Shown: positions 41,401 to 51,519, counted from the first letter of the stretch. The stretch is DNA of 56,167 nucleotides from Micrococcales bacterium (GCA_009777345.1 WRMB01000020.1:1-56167); one strand, 5' to 3'. Numbers and translations are program-made. The notes: generated by a model not told the origin, from the sequence alone.

Positions 41401-43923
41401 CTACGGTACGTCGTTCCTCTGTCCGTTGCCTTGCTGTGCGCCACCGGGTAGGTCACCGACGTCTGGCGGCACCACCACCGGCGGCGGGCCGTTGGATACG
41501 ACGATGGTGACCGTGTCTCCGTAGGGCAGCGAGGTGCCGGCGGCAGGTTCCACCCGGATCACCGCGCCCGACCGGACGGTGGCGGACGGCTCGGAGACGA
41601 CGTTCGGCGAGAACCCGAGACCGCTCAGGGCCGCGACCGCGTCGGCCTCGTACCTCTTTTCCAAGGCGGGCACCACCACGGTGTCCGGTGGTGCCTCGGT
41701 GGTCTCGGTCGGTTCGTCGGTCGGTTCGTCGGTCGGGCTGGGGGTCGAGCTGGTGCCGAGGTTGGCCGCCGGCGGGAACGGGTTGTTCTTCGAGTACGGG
41801 GGCAGCGCCAGCACGCCGCCCTTGCAGGCCGAGGCGGACTTCTTCCCGCCGCACCCGGCCATGTAGTCGGCCCACAGCGCGGCGGGCCAGGTTCCGCCGG
41901 TGACCTGGCTGACGCCGTTGCCCCACGGGGTGATCGACACCTCGCTGCCTCCGGGGCCTTCCTGGGTCAGGGCGACCGCGGTGACCACGTCGGTGGTGAA
42001 CCCGACGAACCAGGCGGACTTGTTGTCGCTGGAGGTACCGGTCTTCCCGGCGATGTGCCGGTTGATCACCCCTACGTAGTCCCGCGCCGAACCGGACTTG
42101 ACCGGGCCCTGCAGGGCGGTGACCGTGTCGGCCATGACATCGGCGTCGAACACCCGGGCGGCCCGGGTGTCGGCGTCGTACACGGTCTCACCGTCCGGGC
42201 CGAGTATCCGCGAGACGATATGTGGTTTGGCCTGCAGCCCCTGAGCGGCGAACACCCCGTAGGCCTGCGCCATGTCCAGCGGACGGACCGCGTCCGAGCC
42301 GAGCACGTTGGACGGGGCCTGGGACAGGTAGGCCCCCGCCGCGGTGATACCTGCCGTCTTGGCCACGTCGGCGGTCCTCTCGGGCCCGACCTCGATGTTG
42401 AGCTCGGCGTAGACCGTGTTCACCGAGTCCGCGGTGGCCTTGATGAGGTCCATGTCGCCGTAGCTGGTGTTGCCGAAGTTGTTGACCTTCCAGTCCTTGC
42501 CGGGGACGTCGAAGGTCCGGGGGCTGGTGCCGGAGTACACCGAGCGCAGCGAGATACCGTCCTGCAGCGCGGCGACCAGGGTGAACGGCTTGAAGGTCGA
42601 CCCGGCCTGGGCCCTGCCCTGGGTCACCCGGTTGTACTGGTCGGCCAGGAAGTCCTGGCCGGAGTACATCGCCCGGATCGACCCGTCGGCCGGGTCGAGC
42701 GTGACCATCGCCACCCGCAGGGTGCCCCGGCAGTCGGGGTCCTCGTCGGGGTCGCACAGGTTGGGGGTCTTCCCGCCGCTCAGCTCACCTTCGATGAGGC
42801 GTCGGCCCGACTCGACGGCCATCGCCTGCATCTCCTGGTCGATGGTCGTGATGATCGTGTAGCCGCCGCGCATCAGCTGTTCCTCGCACGGGACCGTCTT
42901 CGTGCGGTCGCACACCTGGTCGGCTGCCTCCTTGCGGGCCTCCACCATGAGGTAGCCGTTGGGCCCGGCGTACACCGGCTCCGGCTGGTAGGGCAGGACC
43001 TGCGGGAACGTCGTCAGCTCGGCCCGCTGCGCGGCTGTCAGACCGGTCTTGAGATTGGGGTCGGCGACCATGTAGTCCAGGGTGCGGTTCCAGCGCTGCT
43101 CGGCCTTCTCCCGGTTGTCGGCCGGGTCCCAGTTGATCGGTGAGGGGATGATCCCGGCCAGCAGCGCCGCCTCGGAGACGTCCAGGTCCTTGGCGTCCTT
43201 GCCGAGGTACGACCGGGCGGCGGTCTGGATGCCGTAGGTCTTGCCGCGGCCCCAGTAGATCGTGTTCAGGTAGCGGCAGATGATCTGGTCCTTGCTCTGC
43301 TCCTGGTTGATCTTCACCGCCAGCAGCGCTTCCTGGGCCTTGCCGAGGTAGCCGTGCCGGCTGCCGCCGTAGTAGTTGTCCACGTACTGCTGGGTCAGCG
43401 TCGAGGCGCCCTGCCGGTTCCCGCCTCTGAGGTTGTTGTACAGCGCCCGGGCGATACCGCGGGGGTCCACCCCGGAGTTGGTCCAGAAACTGCGGTCCTC
43501 GGAGGCGACGACGGCGTCCTTGACGTGCTGGGGGATCCAGTTGTCCTGGCCCTTGCTCTTGGCGTCCGCCTCGTCGCAGGGGATGATCTCTCGCTTCACC
43601 CCGGGGTACTGGCCCATCTTCTCGCCGCGGGCGCTCGGGTCGCCGGACCGGGCCGGGTCGGCGAAGTAGACCGTGGTGGTCTGGTCCCGGACATCAGCGT
43701 TGGAGTCAGGGATCTTGACGCTGGAGTACGCCGCGACGCCGAGCCCGGCCACCAGGCCGATCACGCTGATCATGGACAGCAGCACGAACCGCCAGGACGG
43801 CAACCACCGGTGCAGTCCCCGGTAGCCGGGGCGCGGGTAGTTCCAGAAGCGGCGCCGGGTCGTCGTCACCGGGGCACTGCGTCGGACGTCTGCCCGCGAG
43901 GGGCGCGCGGACCTGCGCTCCAC
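41401..43923 (-). CDS. ponA: Class A penicillin-binding protein with C-terminal PASTA domain
   Basis: A bifunctional peptidoglycan synthase of 840 residues. A basic cytoplasmic tail and one membrane helix (about 46-67) lead to a GT51 glycosyltransferase (VVASEDRSFWTNSGVDPRGI, GASTLTQQYVDN). The transpeptidase follows, with SxxK in AGSTFKPF, SxN in ADSVNT and KTG in AGKTGTSS. A Thr/Pro-rich linker carries one PASTA domain near the end. AAGGAG precedes the GTG at 43923. Confidence 0.95.
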   Translation of the reverse strand: MERRSARPSRADVRRSAPVTTTRRRFWNYPRPGYRGLHRWLPSWRFVLLSMISVIGLVAGLGVAAYSSVKIPDSNADVRDQTTTVYFADPARSGDPSARGEKMGQYPGVKREIIPCDEADAKSKGQDNWIPQHVKDAVVASEDRSFWTNSGVDPRGIARALYNNLRGGNRQGASTLTQQYVDNYYGGSRHGYLGKAQEALLAVKINQEQSKDQIICRYLNTIYWGRGKTYGIQTAARSYLGKDAKDLDVSEAALLAGIIPSPINWDPADNREKAEQRWNRTLDYMVADPNLKTGLTAAQRAELTTFPQVLPYQPEPVYAGPNGYLMVEARKEAADQVCDRTKTVPCEEQLMRGGYTIITTIDQEMQAMAVESGRRLIEGELSGGKTPNLCDPDEDPDCRGTLRVAMVTLDPADGSIRAMYSGQDFLADQYNRVTQGRAQAGSTFKPFTLVAALQDGISLRSVYSGTSPRTFDVPGKDWKVNNFGNTSYGDMDLIKATADSVNTVYAELNIEVGPERTADVAKTAGITAAGAYLSQAPSNVLGSDAVRPLDMAQAYGVFAAQGLQAKPHIVSRILGPDGETVYDADTRAARVFDADVMADTVTALQGPVKSGSARDYVGVINRHIAGKTGTSSDNKSAWFVGFTTDVVTAVALTQEGPGGSEVSITPWGNGVSQVTGGTWPAALWADYMAGCGGKKSASACKGGVLALPPYSKNNPFPPAANLGTSSTPSPTDEPTDEPTETTEAPPDTVVVPALEKRYEADAVAALSGLGFSPNVVSEPSATVRSGAVIRVEPAAGTSLPYGDTVTIVVSNGPPPVVVPPDVGDLPGGAQQGNGQRNDVP

Positions 43924-44104
43924 GAAGACTCTCCTTCTCCTAGGTCGACGGCACCAGGCACGCTAAGGCGTCCGACCGCCGGGCCATCTTCCAGTATGGG
44001 GGACTCGACAGGCTCAGCGTCACCCATCGAGGGGCCTCCTCACAAGATCTGCACCGGTCTTCAGCCACAGGACTTGCTTCGGGGGGCGGAGAGGACATAG
44101 TGTG

Positions 44105-44127
44105 CGATGTATCACTTCGATACATCG
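44105..44127. promoter_or_regulatory. Likely PadR operator
   Basis: CGATGTATC (44105-44113) and GATACATCG (44119-44127) form a perfect 9-bp inverted repeat with a 5-bp centre. PadR family operators often have ATGTAT/ATACAT half-sites. It lies about 60 bp upstream of padR in the divergent ponA/padR gap, so it could control both. Confidence 0.7.
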
Positions 44128-44188
44128 ACCGGGTGTATCGGTTCAGTGGTCAGATCAGCATCGACCCGGACGAGCGGGGGAGGCCAGC

Positions 44189-44851
44189 GTGCGAGCCAAG
44201 TCTGACGTGCTCGACCACGCCATCCTCGGCCTGCTGCACCGTACCCCGATGCACGGTTACGAGCTGCGCAAACAGCTCAACCTCGTGCTCGGGTCGTTCC
44301 GGGCGCTGTCCTACGGCTCGCTCTACCCGGCGCTGCGCTCGCTGGCCGAACGTGGTCTGATCCACGGGGTCGACGAGGACCGGCTCAGCACCCGGGGGTC
44401 GCGCCGGGCCCGGATCGTCTACCAGCTGACCGCGGCCGGCAAGGAGCACCTCGTCGAGGTGCTCGGCTCGGTCGGTCCGTCAGCCTGGGACGACGAGGAG
44501 TTCGACGTCCGCTTCTCGCTGTTCGGCCAGACCGACGCCGAGACCCGGCTGCTCATCCTCGAAGGCCGTCGCATGCGGCTGACCGAGCGGCTGGAGCTGG
44601 TCCGCCAGTCCCTGGCCCGGGCCCGGGAACGGATGGACGAGTACACCGCCGAGCTTCAGCGGCACGGCCTGGACACCGTAGAGCGCGAGGTCGCCTGGCT
44701 CGACCAGCTGATCGACAACGAACGGGCCGCCCGGTCCGTCGCCCCCGGCCGCGAGGCCACCAAACCCGGCCACAAGGCCACCACACCCGGCCACAAGGCC
44801 ACCACCACCGCCGCCGTGAGCCTAGCGGCGCGCGACTCGGAGAAGGAGTAA
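44189..44851 (+). CDS. PadR family transcriptional regulator
   Basis: A 220-residue repressor. The winged helix (DHAILGLLHRTPMHGYELRK, SYGSLYPALRSLAERGLI) is followed by a PadR C-terminal coiled-coil. An odd tail contains repeated P-G-H-K-A-T-T units. GGGGGAGG precedes the GTG at 44189. It lies 3 bp before ino1, a conserved actinobacterial pair, and probably controls it. Confidence 0.93.
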   Translation: MRAKSDVLDHAILGLLHRTPMHGYELRKQLNLVLGSFRALSYGSLYPALRSLAERGLIHGVDEDRLSTRGSRRARIVYQLTAAGKEHLVEVLGSVGPSAWDDEEFDVRFSLFGQTDAETRLLILEGRRMRLTERLELVRQSLARARERMDEYTAELQRHGLDTVEREVAWLDQLIDNERAARSVAPGREATKPGHKATTPGHKATTTAAVSLAARDSEKE

Positions 44852-44854
44852 AGG

Positions 44855-45934
44855 ATGTCTGCCATCCGCGTAGCGATCGTCGGCGTGGGGAACTGCGCGT
44901 CGTCGCTGGTCCAGGGGGTGCAGTACTACCGTGACGCCCCGGACGACAGCCAGGTGCCCGGTCTGATGCACGTCCGTTTCGGCCCGTACCATGTGCGGGA
45001 CGTGGAGTTCGTCGCGGCGTTCGACGTCGACGCCAAGAAGGTCGGGTTCGACCTGTCCGAGGCGATCAGCACCTCGGAGAACAACACCATCAAGATCGCC
45101 GACGTGGCGCCCACCGGCGTGATCGTGCAGCGCGGGCACACCCTGGACGGGCTGGGCAAGTACTACACCCAGACCATCGAGGAGTCCGACGCCTCACCGG
45201 TGGACGTCGTGCAGGCCCTCAAGGACGCAGAAGTCGACGTGCTGGTCTCCTACCTGCCGGTCGGCTCGGAGACGGCCGACAAGTTCTACGCCCAGTGCTG
45301 CATCAACGCGGGCGTGGCCATGGTCAACGCGCTGCCGGTGTTCATCGCCTCCGACCCCGAGTGGGCCCAGAAGTTCACCGACGCGGGCGTGCCGATCGTC
45401 GGCGACGATATCAAGTCCCAGGTCGGGGCCACTATTACCCACCGGGTGCTGGCCAAGCTGTTCGAGGACCGCGGTGTCATCCTCGACCGCACGTACCAGC
45501 TCAACGTCGGCGGCAACATGGACTTCAAGAACATGCTCGAGCGTGAGCGTCTGGAGTCCAAGAAGATCTCCAAGACCCAGGCCGTCACCTCGAACCTGAG
45601 CCACGAGCTCGGGTCGCGCAACGTCCACATCGGCCCCAGCGACTACGTCGCCTGGCTGGACGACCGCAAGTGGGCCTACGTCCGCATGGAGGGCCGCGCC
45701 TTCGGCGAGGTGCCCCTGAACCTGGAGTACAAGCTCGAGGTCTGGGACTCGCCCAACTCGGCAGGCATCATCATCGACGCCGTCCGCGCCGCCAAGATCG
45801 CCAAGGACCGCGGCGTCGGCGGCCCAATCCTCTCGGCCTCGACCTATCTGATGAAGTCCCCGCCGGTCCAGATGGAAGACACCGCCGGCCGCGCCAGCCT
45901 GGAACGCTTCATCCGCGGCGAAGAAGAACGCTGA
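44855..45934 (+). CDS. ino1: Inositol-3-phosphate synthase
   Basis: Converts glucose 6-phosphate to inositol 3-phosphate with NAD, the first step towards phosphatidylinositol, glycolipids and mycothiol. The 359-residue short type has the NAD loop [23 protein letters not shown], and [25 protein letters not shown] lies upstream of the ATG. A strong terminator follows. Confidence 0.96.
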   Translation: MSAIRVAIVGVGNCASSLVQGVQYYRDAPDDSQVPGLMHVRFGPYHVRDVEFVAAFDVDAKKVGFDLSEAISTSENNTIKIADVAPTGVIVQRGHTLDGLGKYYTQTIEESDASPVDVVQALKDAEVDVLVSYLPVGSETADKFYAQCCINAGVAMVNALPVFIASDPEWAQKFTDAGVPIVGDDIKSQVGATITHRVLAKLFEDRGVILDRTYQLNVGGNMDFKNMLERERLESKKISKTQAVTSNLSHELGSRNVHIGPSDYVAWLDDRKWAYVRMEGRAFGEVPLNLEYKLEVWDSPNSAGIIIDAVRAAKIAKDRGVGGPILSASTYLMKSPPVQMEDTAGRASLERFIRGEEER

Positions 45935-45947
45935 CCCGCTGACCCAC

Positions 45948-45981
45948 GAGAGGGCGAGGAGCCGCGGCTCCTCGCCCTCTC
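45948..45981 (+). terminator. Terminator of padR-ino1
   Basis: GAGAGGGCGAGGAGCC (45948-45963) pairs exactly with GGCTCCTCGCCCTCTC (45966-45981), a 16-bp stem beginning 14 bp after the ino1 stop. Confidence 0.85.
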
Positions 45982-46012
45982 TGGTGCCTCCGGGAGGGTT
46001 CAGTCTGGGTCT

Positions 46013-46050
46013 ATGGCGCTCCCAGAACAAGACGCCCGCCGTCTGCAGGC
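46013..46050. repeat. Half copy of the G element (G3)
   Basis: ATGGCGCTCCCAGAACAAG and the following CGCCGTCTGC match the left end of G1, with differences at two positions of the 22-bp arm. The other end and interior are missing. It lies between the ino1 terminator and the stop of the beta-lactamase-fold gene, next to no start codon. Confidence 0.8.
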
Positions 46051-46138
46051 TGCACCGCGACCAGCCACCCGGGCTCGATGAATGGCTCTGACGAACGGCG
46101 GTTCGAGAGCCCCACGCCGATCAGGTGCTTCTTGCGCT

Positions 46139-48142
46139 TCAGAGCCGGGTGACGGTGAAGGTGGCGTCGCCGACGAAGGCGACGTACCCGCCCCGCGGCA
46201 GGACGGCGCCGGTCGGTGGGGTGGCGGTCAGGGTGCTGGTCACGACGTTGCCGAGGGCATCGTAGACGTGCCACGACGCGGTGCCGGTGCTGGCCTCGAT
46301 CCGCCAGGTGGTCTCGGCGTCGTCCTCGTCGACGGCGAACCACCCGGCGTGGCCCTGGGTGGCGGTGACGGTGCTGCCGACGGTGGCGGTGCCGGGGACC
46401 GTGGCGCTGTCGACGAAGGTCCCCCAGTCGGAGGTCAGGGTGTCGCCGGTCATGGTGAGGTCGACCAGGCTGCGGTCGTGCGTGAACCCCACGGCCTGGG
46501 CGGGACCGGTGATGCGGGCCAGTCCGAGCGCGCTGCCGACGTAGCCGTCGTGGACCCTCAGCTCGAGCGGCGCGGGCAGCAGGTAGAAGGAGGAGAAGTA
46601 CCCCGCCGAGGTCGGCAGGTAGCGGTGGTCGTCCCGGGCCGCCCAGGCCTGGGCGGTCGGTTCGTCCAGGGGGTTGTCGGTCAGCTTCTCGCCGGACTGG
46701 CCTGAGCTCACCGTGACGGGCCCGTCGCCGGTCTGGTAGGCGTTCTGCATGATGATGAACACCTGGCCGTCCTGCTCGACGAAGCTCCAGCGGGTGACGA
46801 CGGCGGTCCCCCTGGTGGTGGTCAGGTAGCGGTCGGGGCCGTCGTCCTGGCTGGTCTGGATGAAGTCGCCGTCGCTGGTGCGGGTGAAGACGAGAGGGTC
46901 GCCGGTCGGGTCGAACAAGTTCGTCACCCGCATCTGGTCGCCGTCGAAGGTGATCTGCCCGGCGGTGTACAGCCCGGCGTAGCGTTCGGCCTCGTCGGCG
47001 GGCACCGGGGTGGGCGTGACCTGGGTGTACTGGTCGAGGGTGGCGAGCCCGGCGGCGTCGGCGGGGATCAGGCCCTCCTCGACGAGCACACCCAGGGCGA
47101 TCCGGGTGGCGATGTCCTGGGCGTCGCTGCTGCTCCCCTCGGGGGAGGACAGGGTGACGGCGACGGACAGGTCGTGCTCGGGCAGGACGGTCAGGTTGGC
47201 GTGGTTGAACCCCAGGTCACCGCCCTTGGACACCGCCTTGATGCCCCGCTGGTCGAAGGCCGAGACGGCGACGTCGTCGAAGCCCAGCCCGTAGGCGGCC
47301 CGCCCCTGGTCGGCCGGGGTGATAGCCCCGCGCCCCTGGGCCCGGGTCATCTCGGCCACCGACTCTGGGGTGAGCAGCCGCTGGTCGGCCCCGTCGGTCA
47401 GGGCGTAGCCGAACCGGGCCACGTCGACAGCCGAGGCGTACACCCCGCCAGCGCCGATCGCCGCGTCGCTTTCGGGCAGCATCCGGCCCAGGCGGGGGTG
47501 CACGACCTCGGCCAGGTCCTGCGGGTGGCCGTAGGGGGTGCTGGTGCGGGTCAGGCCCAGAGGGCCGGCGATGTGCTGGGCTATGTACTCGGTGAAGTCC
47601 AGCCCGCTGACCCGTTCGACGACCAGCTGGGCCAGCGTGAAGCTGTCGTTGCTGTAGTTGGACTCCGCCCCAGGCTCCGAGCGCAGCCGCTGGTCGGCCA
47701 GGGTGTCCAGGAACACGGCCTCGACCTGGCTGGCGGTCGGGCCGTCTCCGTGGCCGCCTTCCGAGCCGCCGTCACCCATGAGCCCGGCCGAGTGGTCCAG
47801 CAGCATGCGCACGGTGATCTGCTGGTACCGGGGGTCGGCCATGCGGAAGTCCGGCACGTAGGTGACGACCGGGGCGTCGAGCCGGACCTTGCCCTGCTCG
47901 ACCAGCTGCATGACCGCCACCGTCACGTACGTCTTGGACACCGACGCCACGGCGTACAGACGGTCCGGCTCGACCGGGTCGACAGCGGCCGTGGCCGGGC
48001 TGACCGCTCGGCCCGGTGGGTGGAGCGGGTCGGTGGCGGCCCCGCTGGCCTGGGCGGTCAGGCCCAGCATCAGCGTGGCGGCGGCCAGGGCGGCGGCGGA
48101 GCGGCGGTTCAGGAGCACCGTGCGGTGCCGGGCGGTGTGCAC
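46139..48142 (-). CDS. Secreted serine hydrolase, beta-lactamase fold
   Basis: A 667-residue exported protein. A signal peptide (RRSAAALAAATLMLGLTAQA) precedes a class C beta-lactamase/DD-peptidase domain with SVSK, NYSNDS and KGGDLGFNHANL. About 290 C-terminal residues form beta-rich regions. The GTG at 48142 with AAGGA 7 nt upstream is chosen; the longer frame is a shadow of the permease gene. It lies 26 bp after the permease gene and is probably cotranscribed. Substrate unknown. Confidence 0.87.
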   Translation of the reverse strand: MHTARHRTVLLNRRSAAALAAATLMLGLTAQASGAATDPLHPPGRAVSPATAAVDPVEPDRLYAVASVSKTYVTVAVMQLVEQGKVRLDAPVVTYVPDFRMADPRYQQITVRMLLDHSAGLMGDGGSEGGHGDGPTASQVEAVFLDTLADQRLRSEPGAESNYSNDSFTLAQLVVERVSGLDFTEYIAQHIAGPLGLTRTSTPYGHPQDLAEVVHPRLGRMLPESDAAIGAGGVYASAVDVARFGYALTDGADQRLLTPESVAEMTRAQGRGAITPADQGRAAYGLGFDDVAVSAFDQRGIKAVSKGGDLGFNHANLTVLPEHDLSVAVTLSSPEGSSSDAQDIATRIALGVLVEEGLIPADAAGLATLDQYTQVTPTPVPADEAERYAGLYTAGQITFDGDQMRVTNLFDPTGDPLVFTRTSDGDFIQTSQDDGPDRYLTTTRGTAVVTRWSFVEQDGQVFIIMQNAYQTGDGPVTVSSGQSGEKLTDNPLDEPTAQAWAARDDHRYLPTSAGYFSSFYLLPAPLELRVHDGYVGSALGLARITGPAQAVGFTHDRSLVDLTMTGDTLTSDWGTFVDSATVPGTATVGSTVTATQGHAGWFAVDEDDAETTWRIEASTGTASWHVYDALGNVVTSTLTATPPTGAVLPRGGYVAFVGDATFTVTRL

Positions 48143-48168
48143 AGGAGAGTCCTTTTCGATGAGGTGGG

Positions 48169-50595
48169 TCACTCGGTGATGAGCTCGTAGGGCTGGATGC
48201 GGGCCACCCGCCGGGCGGTGACCCAGGCGGTGGCGGCGATGACGGCCAGGAACCCCAGGCTGGTGGCGACCAGGCCGACCACCGGGACGGCCATACGGAA
48301 CCCGGGGACGAGGGCGCCCATCAGCTCGCTGGCGCCCAGGGCCGCGACCATGACGCCCAGGGCGGTGCCCACGGCGGCCGGGGGCAGCAGCTGGGTGGTG
48401 ATCTGGGCCCGCAGCCGGGCGTCGGTGTAGCCCACGGCCTTGAACAGGCCCAGGTCGTGACGCCGGGCGGCGATCACCGAGTCGATCACGGTGTAGGTGA
48501 TCAGGGCCAGGACCACCGCGCTGATGCCGATCAGGGCGATCAGCACCGTGGTGATGGCGCTGGCCGCGTCGGCTGTCTGGTCGATGATCACGTCGAAGCT
48601 CAGCACCTCGGCGACGCGGTAGGCCCGGGAGGTGCCGGACATGATGATCTCGCCCTGGTAGTCCACGGCGTACTCCACCGAGTCCAGCCCTCGGATCTGC
48701 AGGTAGTCCCCGATCAGCTGTTCGGCGCGTTCCTGGGCCGCGGCCCACCGGGGGTCGGCGGCGGTCGCGACCGGTTCGCCGACCAGGCCGAACCGGGTCT
48801 CGACGGCCCGCTTGACCGCCGCGCGCTGGGCGCCGTCCTCCAGGTACACGTTGGCGAAGCTGCTGGTGTAGGCCGGGTCCAGGCGGCGAGCGCCGTCGGC
48901 GGCGAGCGTCGCCGACTCCCCGCCCAGCGGCGAGCTGTACAGGCCCGTCACCTCGTAGGTCTGGGTCACGGCCGCGACGGTGAGGTGGACGGAGTCCCCG
49001 ACGCGCAGGTCGTCGGAGTCGGCGGCGGTCTTGACCAGTGCCACTTCGTCGGCGGCGGTGGGCCAGCGGCCCTCGTAGGGCCGGAGGAACTCCAGACGTG
49101 CCGGGTCGTCGTACACCTTGACCGGGGTCCGGGCAGTGGTCCCGACCGTACCGACAAGCCCTCCTGCGGCCACGACCTGGCGCACCCCCTCGACCGTGGC
49201 CAGCTCGCCAGCCAGGGCGTCGGAGTCGGCGCCCGAGGCGGGGACCACCAGCAGGTCGAAGGACTCCTGCCCCAGGGCCGCGAACAGGCGGGTGGTGTCG
49301 CCCACGGTGTTGGCCGAGAACACGGCCGCGACGCCGACCAGCAGACCCTGGACGGCGACCACCACGGTGACCAGCCCGGCCTTGCGCCAGTGGCCCAGCA
49401 GCGACTTGGCGGCCAGCCGTTGGTTGACCGACCCGATGCCCCGGTCCAGGGGGAACCAGTGCACGCGCGGGCGGCGGGTGGTGCCCCCAGGGCGGATAGC
49501 GTCGACCGGGGTGACGCGACGCAGGCGCCGGGTGGCCACCCACACGCTGACCACCACCACCCCGACCAGCACTGCCAGCGTGAGGGCGGCCTGCGCCGGG
49601 TGGAAACGCAGCGGGATGGCGATCCCGAGGAGCTGGGCCGACAGGATCTGGATCAGCCCCGTCAGGGCGATGCCCCCGGGGACGACCAGCAGCACCGCCG
49701 GAGCGGCTACCAGCAGATACTCGGCCACCTGGGCGCGGCGCAGCCGACCCGAGGTGTAGCCCAGGGCCTTGAGGGTGCCGTGCAGGGGCAGGTTCTGGCG
49801 CACCCGGTGGCTGACCTGGAAGGCGACCACGATGACGGTCGCGGTGAAGAGGATCACCGCCAGCGCCAGCACGATCCCCGCCAGCGTGGCGTTCAGGGTC
49901 GCGGCCTGGGCGGCGAACTGGTCGTAGGCGGCGGCGCTGGTGCCGTCGGCCTCGTGGGCGTCGTTGAACGCCGCGGTCCAGGTCTTGGCCTGGTCGGGGT
50001 CGGTCAGCCGGACCGTCACCTGCTGGCCCTCGGCGGCATGGCCCGCCAGGGTGCGGAAGGCGGCTGGGGCCAGGTAGGAGTCGTCCAGCAGGCTCTGGGA
50101 GAACCCGGCCACCGTGAAGGTGTGCTCGATACCGTTGAAGGTGAAGGTGAAGTCGTCGCCGACCTGGTACCCGGAGCGCAGGCTCGACGCCGGGTAGACC
50201 GCCTTCTCCGCCGGGACCGTGGAGTCCTGGGCGGCCACGACGGTCGGGCTGAGGTCGCGTTCGGGGGCCAGCTGGACGAAGAACAGCGGAGTGTCGACAC
50301 CGTCGACGGTCGCCCCGGACAGGTCCAGGTACGGCAGTGCGACCGTGTCGGCGACCTGCGGGTCGTCGGCCAGCTCGGCCAGCAGGTCGGCGGTGGCGGC
50401 GCGGTCGGCCGGCGAGATGAACACGTCGGCCTCGTGGTGGTCGCTCTTCCAGCGGTCGAACGGGGTGCTGCCCTCGGCCAGCACGGACCAGGCGGCGGCC
50501 AGCAGCGCCGAGCCGAGCGCAGTCAGCACGGCCAGGGCGATGGCCGGGCCCTTGTGGCGGCGCAGGTTCTTGACGGCGATGGTCCAGGCGTTCAT
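48169..50595 (-). CDS. ABC transporter permease, FtsX/MacB family
   Basis: An 808-residue permease with two FtsX-like halves. One N-terminal helix, a large outside domain and three helices are followed by a second outside domain and a final helix set. Such proteins transmit force from the ATPase to periplasmic or cell-wall partners rather than carrying solutes. It starts 7 bp after the ATPase stop. The linked beta-lactamase-fold protein could be its partner. Confidence 0.9.
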   Translation of the reverse strand: MNAWTIAVKNLRRHKGPAIALAVLTALGSALLAAAWSVLAEGSTPFDRWKSDHHEADVFISPADRAATADLLAELADDPQVADTVALPYLDLSGATVDGVDTPLFFVQLAPERDLSPTVVAAQDSTVPAEKAVYPASSLRSGYQVGDDFTFTFNGIEHTFTVAGFSQSLLDDSYLAPAAFRTLAGHAAEGQQVTVRLTDPDQAKTWTAAFNDAHEADGTSAAAYDQFAAQAATLNATLAGIVLALAVILFTATVIVVAFQVSHRVRQNLPLHGTLKALGYTSGRLRRAQVAEYLLVAAPAVLLVVPGGIALTGLIQILSAQLLGIAIPLRFHPAQAALTLAVLVGVVVVSVWVATRRLRRVTPVDAIRPGGTTRRPRVHWFPLDRGIGSVNQRLAAKSLLGHWRKAGLVTVVVAVQGLLVGVAAVFSANTVGDTTRLFAALGQESFDLLVVPASGADSDALAGELATVEGVRQVVAAGGLVGTVGTTARTPVKVYDDPARLEFLRPYEGRWPTAADEVALVKTAADSDDLRVGDSVHLTVAAVTQTYEVTGLYSSPLGGESATLAADGARRLDPAYTSSFANVYLEDGAQRAAVKRAVETRFGLVGEPVATAADPRWAAAQERAEQLIGDYLQIRGLDSVEYAVDYQGEIIMSGTSRAYRVAEVLSFDVIIDQTADAASAITTVLIALIGISAVVLALITYTVIDSVIAARRHDLGLFKAVGYTDARLRAQITTQLLPPAAVGTALGVMVAALGASELMGALVPGFRMAVPVVGLVATSLGFLAVIAATAWVTARRVARIQPYELITE

Positions 50596-50602
50596 CGGTG
50601 CG

Positions 50603-51388
50603 TCACCAGCCCATCTGCTGCAGGAAGGCGCGGGTGCGCTGCTGACGCCCAGGGTCGGGGCCGCGGTACGGGTCCAGGTGCAGCTGGCCGACCACGGCCC
50701 CGTCGCGCAGGTACAGCACCCGTTGGGCCCGCTGGGCCGAGACCGCGTCGTGGGTCACCATCACCACGGTCTGCCCGGCGGTGTGCAGGCTCGACAGCGC
50801 GTCCAGGACGCCGGTGGCCGCCGCGGAGTTCAGCGCCCCGGTCGGCTCGTCGGCGAACAGCACCCGCGGGCTGTTGACCACCGCGCGGGCCACGCCCACC
50901 CGCTGGGCCTCCCCGCCCGACAGCTGGCCGGGGAACCGCCGCCACAGCGTCCGGTCCAGGCCCAGGGTCTCCAGCACCTGCTTGGCCTGGGGCACCACGG
51001 CCGAGCGCCGCCCGGTCAGCAGACCGGCGGCCAGCACGTTGTCCAGCACGTCCATCGAGTCCACCAGGTGGGTCTGCTGGAACACGAACCCGCACTCGGC
51101 CGCCCGGAACCGGGCCAGCTGGTTCGAGGACATAACTGTGATGTCCCGGCCGTCGAACAGCACCTGGCCCCCGGTGGGCTTGTCCATGCCCGACAGGGCG
51201 TACAGCAGGGTCGACTTGCCCGAGCCCGACGGGCCCATGATGCAGGTGAAGTCGCCGTCGCCCACCATGACGTCCATCGCCTCGATGACAGGCACAGCCG
51301 TCTCGCCTCGGCCGAAGGTCTTGGTCAGACCCACCGTGGTGATGATCGGCTTCTTGGTGGTAGTGCGTGTCGCTGTTGCTGTGGACAT
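50603..51388 (-). CDS. ABC transporter ATP-binding protein, MacB/LolD type
   Basis: A 261-residue ATPase with Walker A GPSGSGKST, Q-loop FVFQQTH, signature LSGGEAQR, Walker B VLFADEPTGAL and the switch His in MVTHD. First gene of the three-gene operon. A promoter-proximal repeat cluster lies upstream. Confidence 0.95.
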   Translation of the reverse strand: MSTATATRTTTKKPIITTVGLTKTFGRGETAVPVIEAMDVMVGDGDFTCIMGPSGSGKSTLLYALSGMDKPTGGQVLFDGRDITVMSSNQLARFRAAECGFVFQQTHLVDSMDVLDNVLAAGLLTGRRSAVVPQAKQVLETLGLDRTLWRRFPGQLSGGEAQRVGVARAVVNSPRVLFADEPTGALNSAAATGVLDALSSLHTAGQTVVMVTHDAVSAQRAQRVLYLRDGAVVGQLHLDPYRGPDPGRQQRTRAFLQQMGW

Positions 51389-51447
51389 GGCTCCTCGTCC
51401 TGCCTGGCTTCGGGTCTCGGCTTGTCTGTCCCACCCTGGTCCCGTTC

Positions 51448-51519
51448 CCTGAACGTGTCTGGAAAGAACCTGAACCGGATCCCAAAAACTTCGTTCAGAC
51501 CTGGACCGGCTGGTTCAGG
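51448..51519. promoter_or_regulatory. CTGAAC/GTTCAG motif cluster upstream of the ABC operon
   Basis: CCTGAAC at 51448 and 51469 and GTTCAG at 51493 and 51513 form two direct pairs in opposite orientation, 20-21 bp apart. They lie 60-130 bp upstream of the ATPase start in the 342-bp gap 51389-51730. The rest of that gap shows no gene. It could be the binding site of a regulator encoded elsewhere. Confidence 0.5.

Noticed and set aside
46139..49543. An 1134-residue protein joining permease sequence to the hydrolase
   Set aside because: The N-terminal part is a shadow of the permease gene; a signal peptide and ribosome binding site mark the start at 48142.
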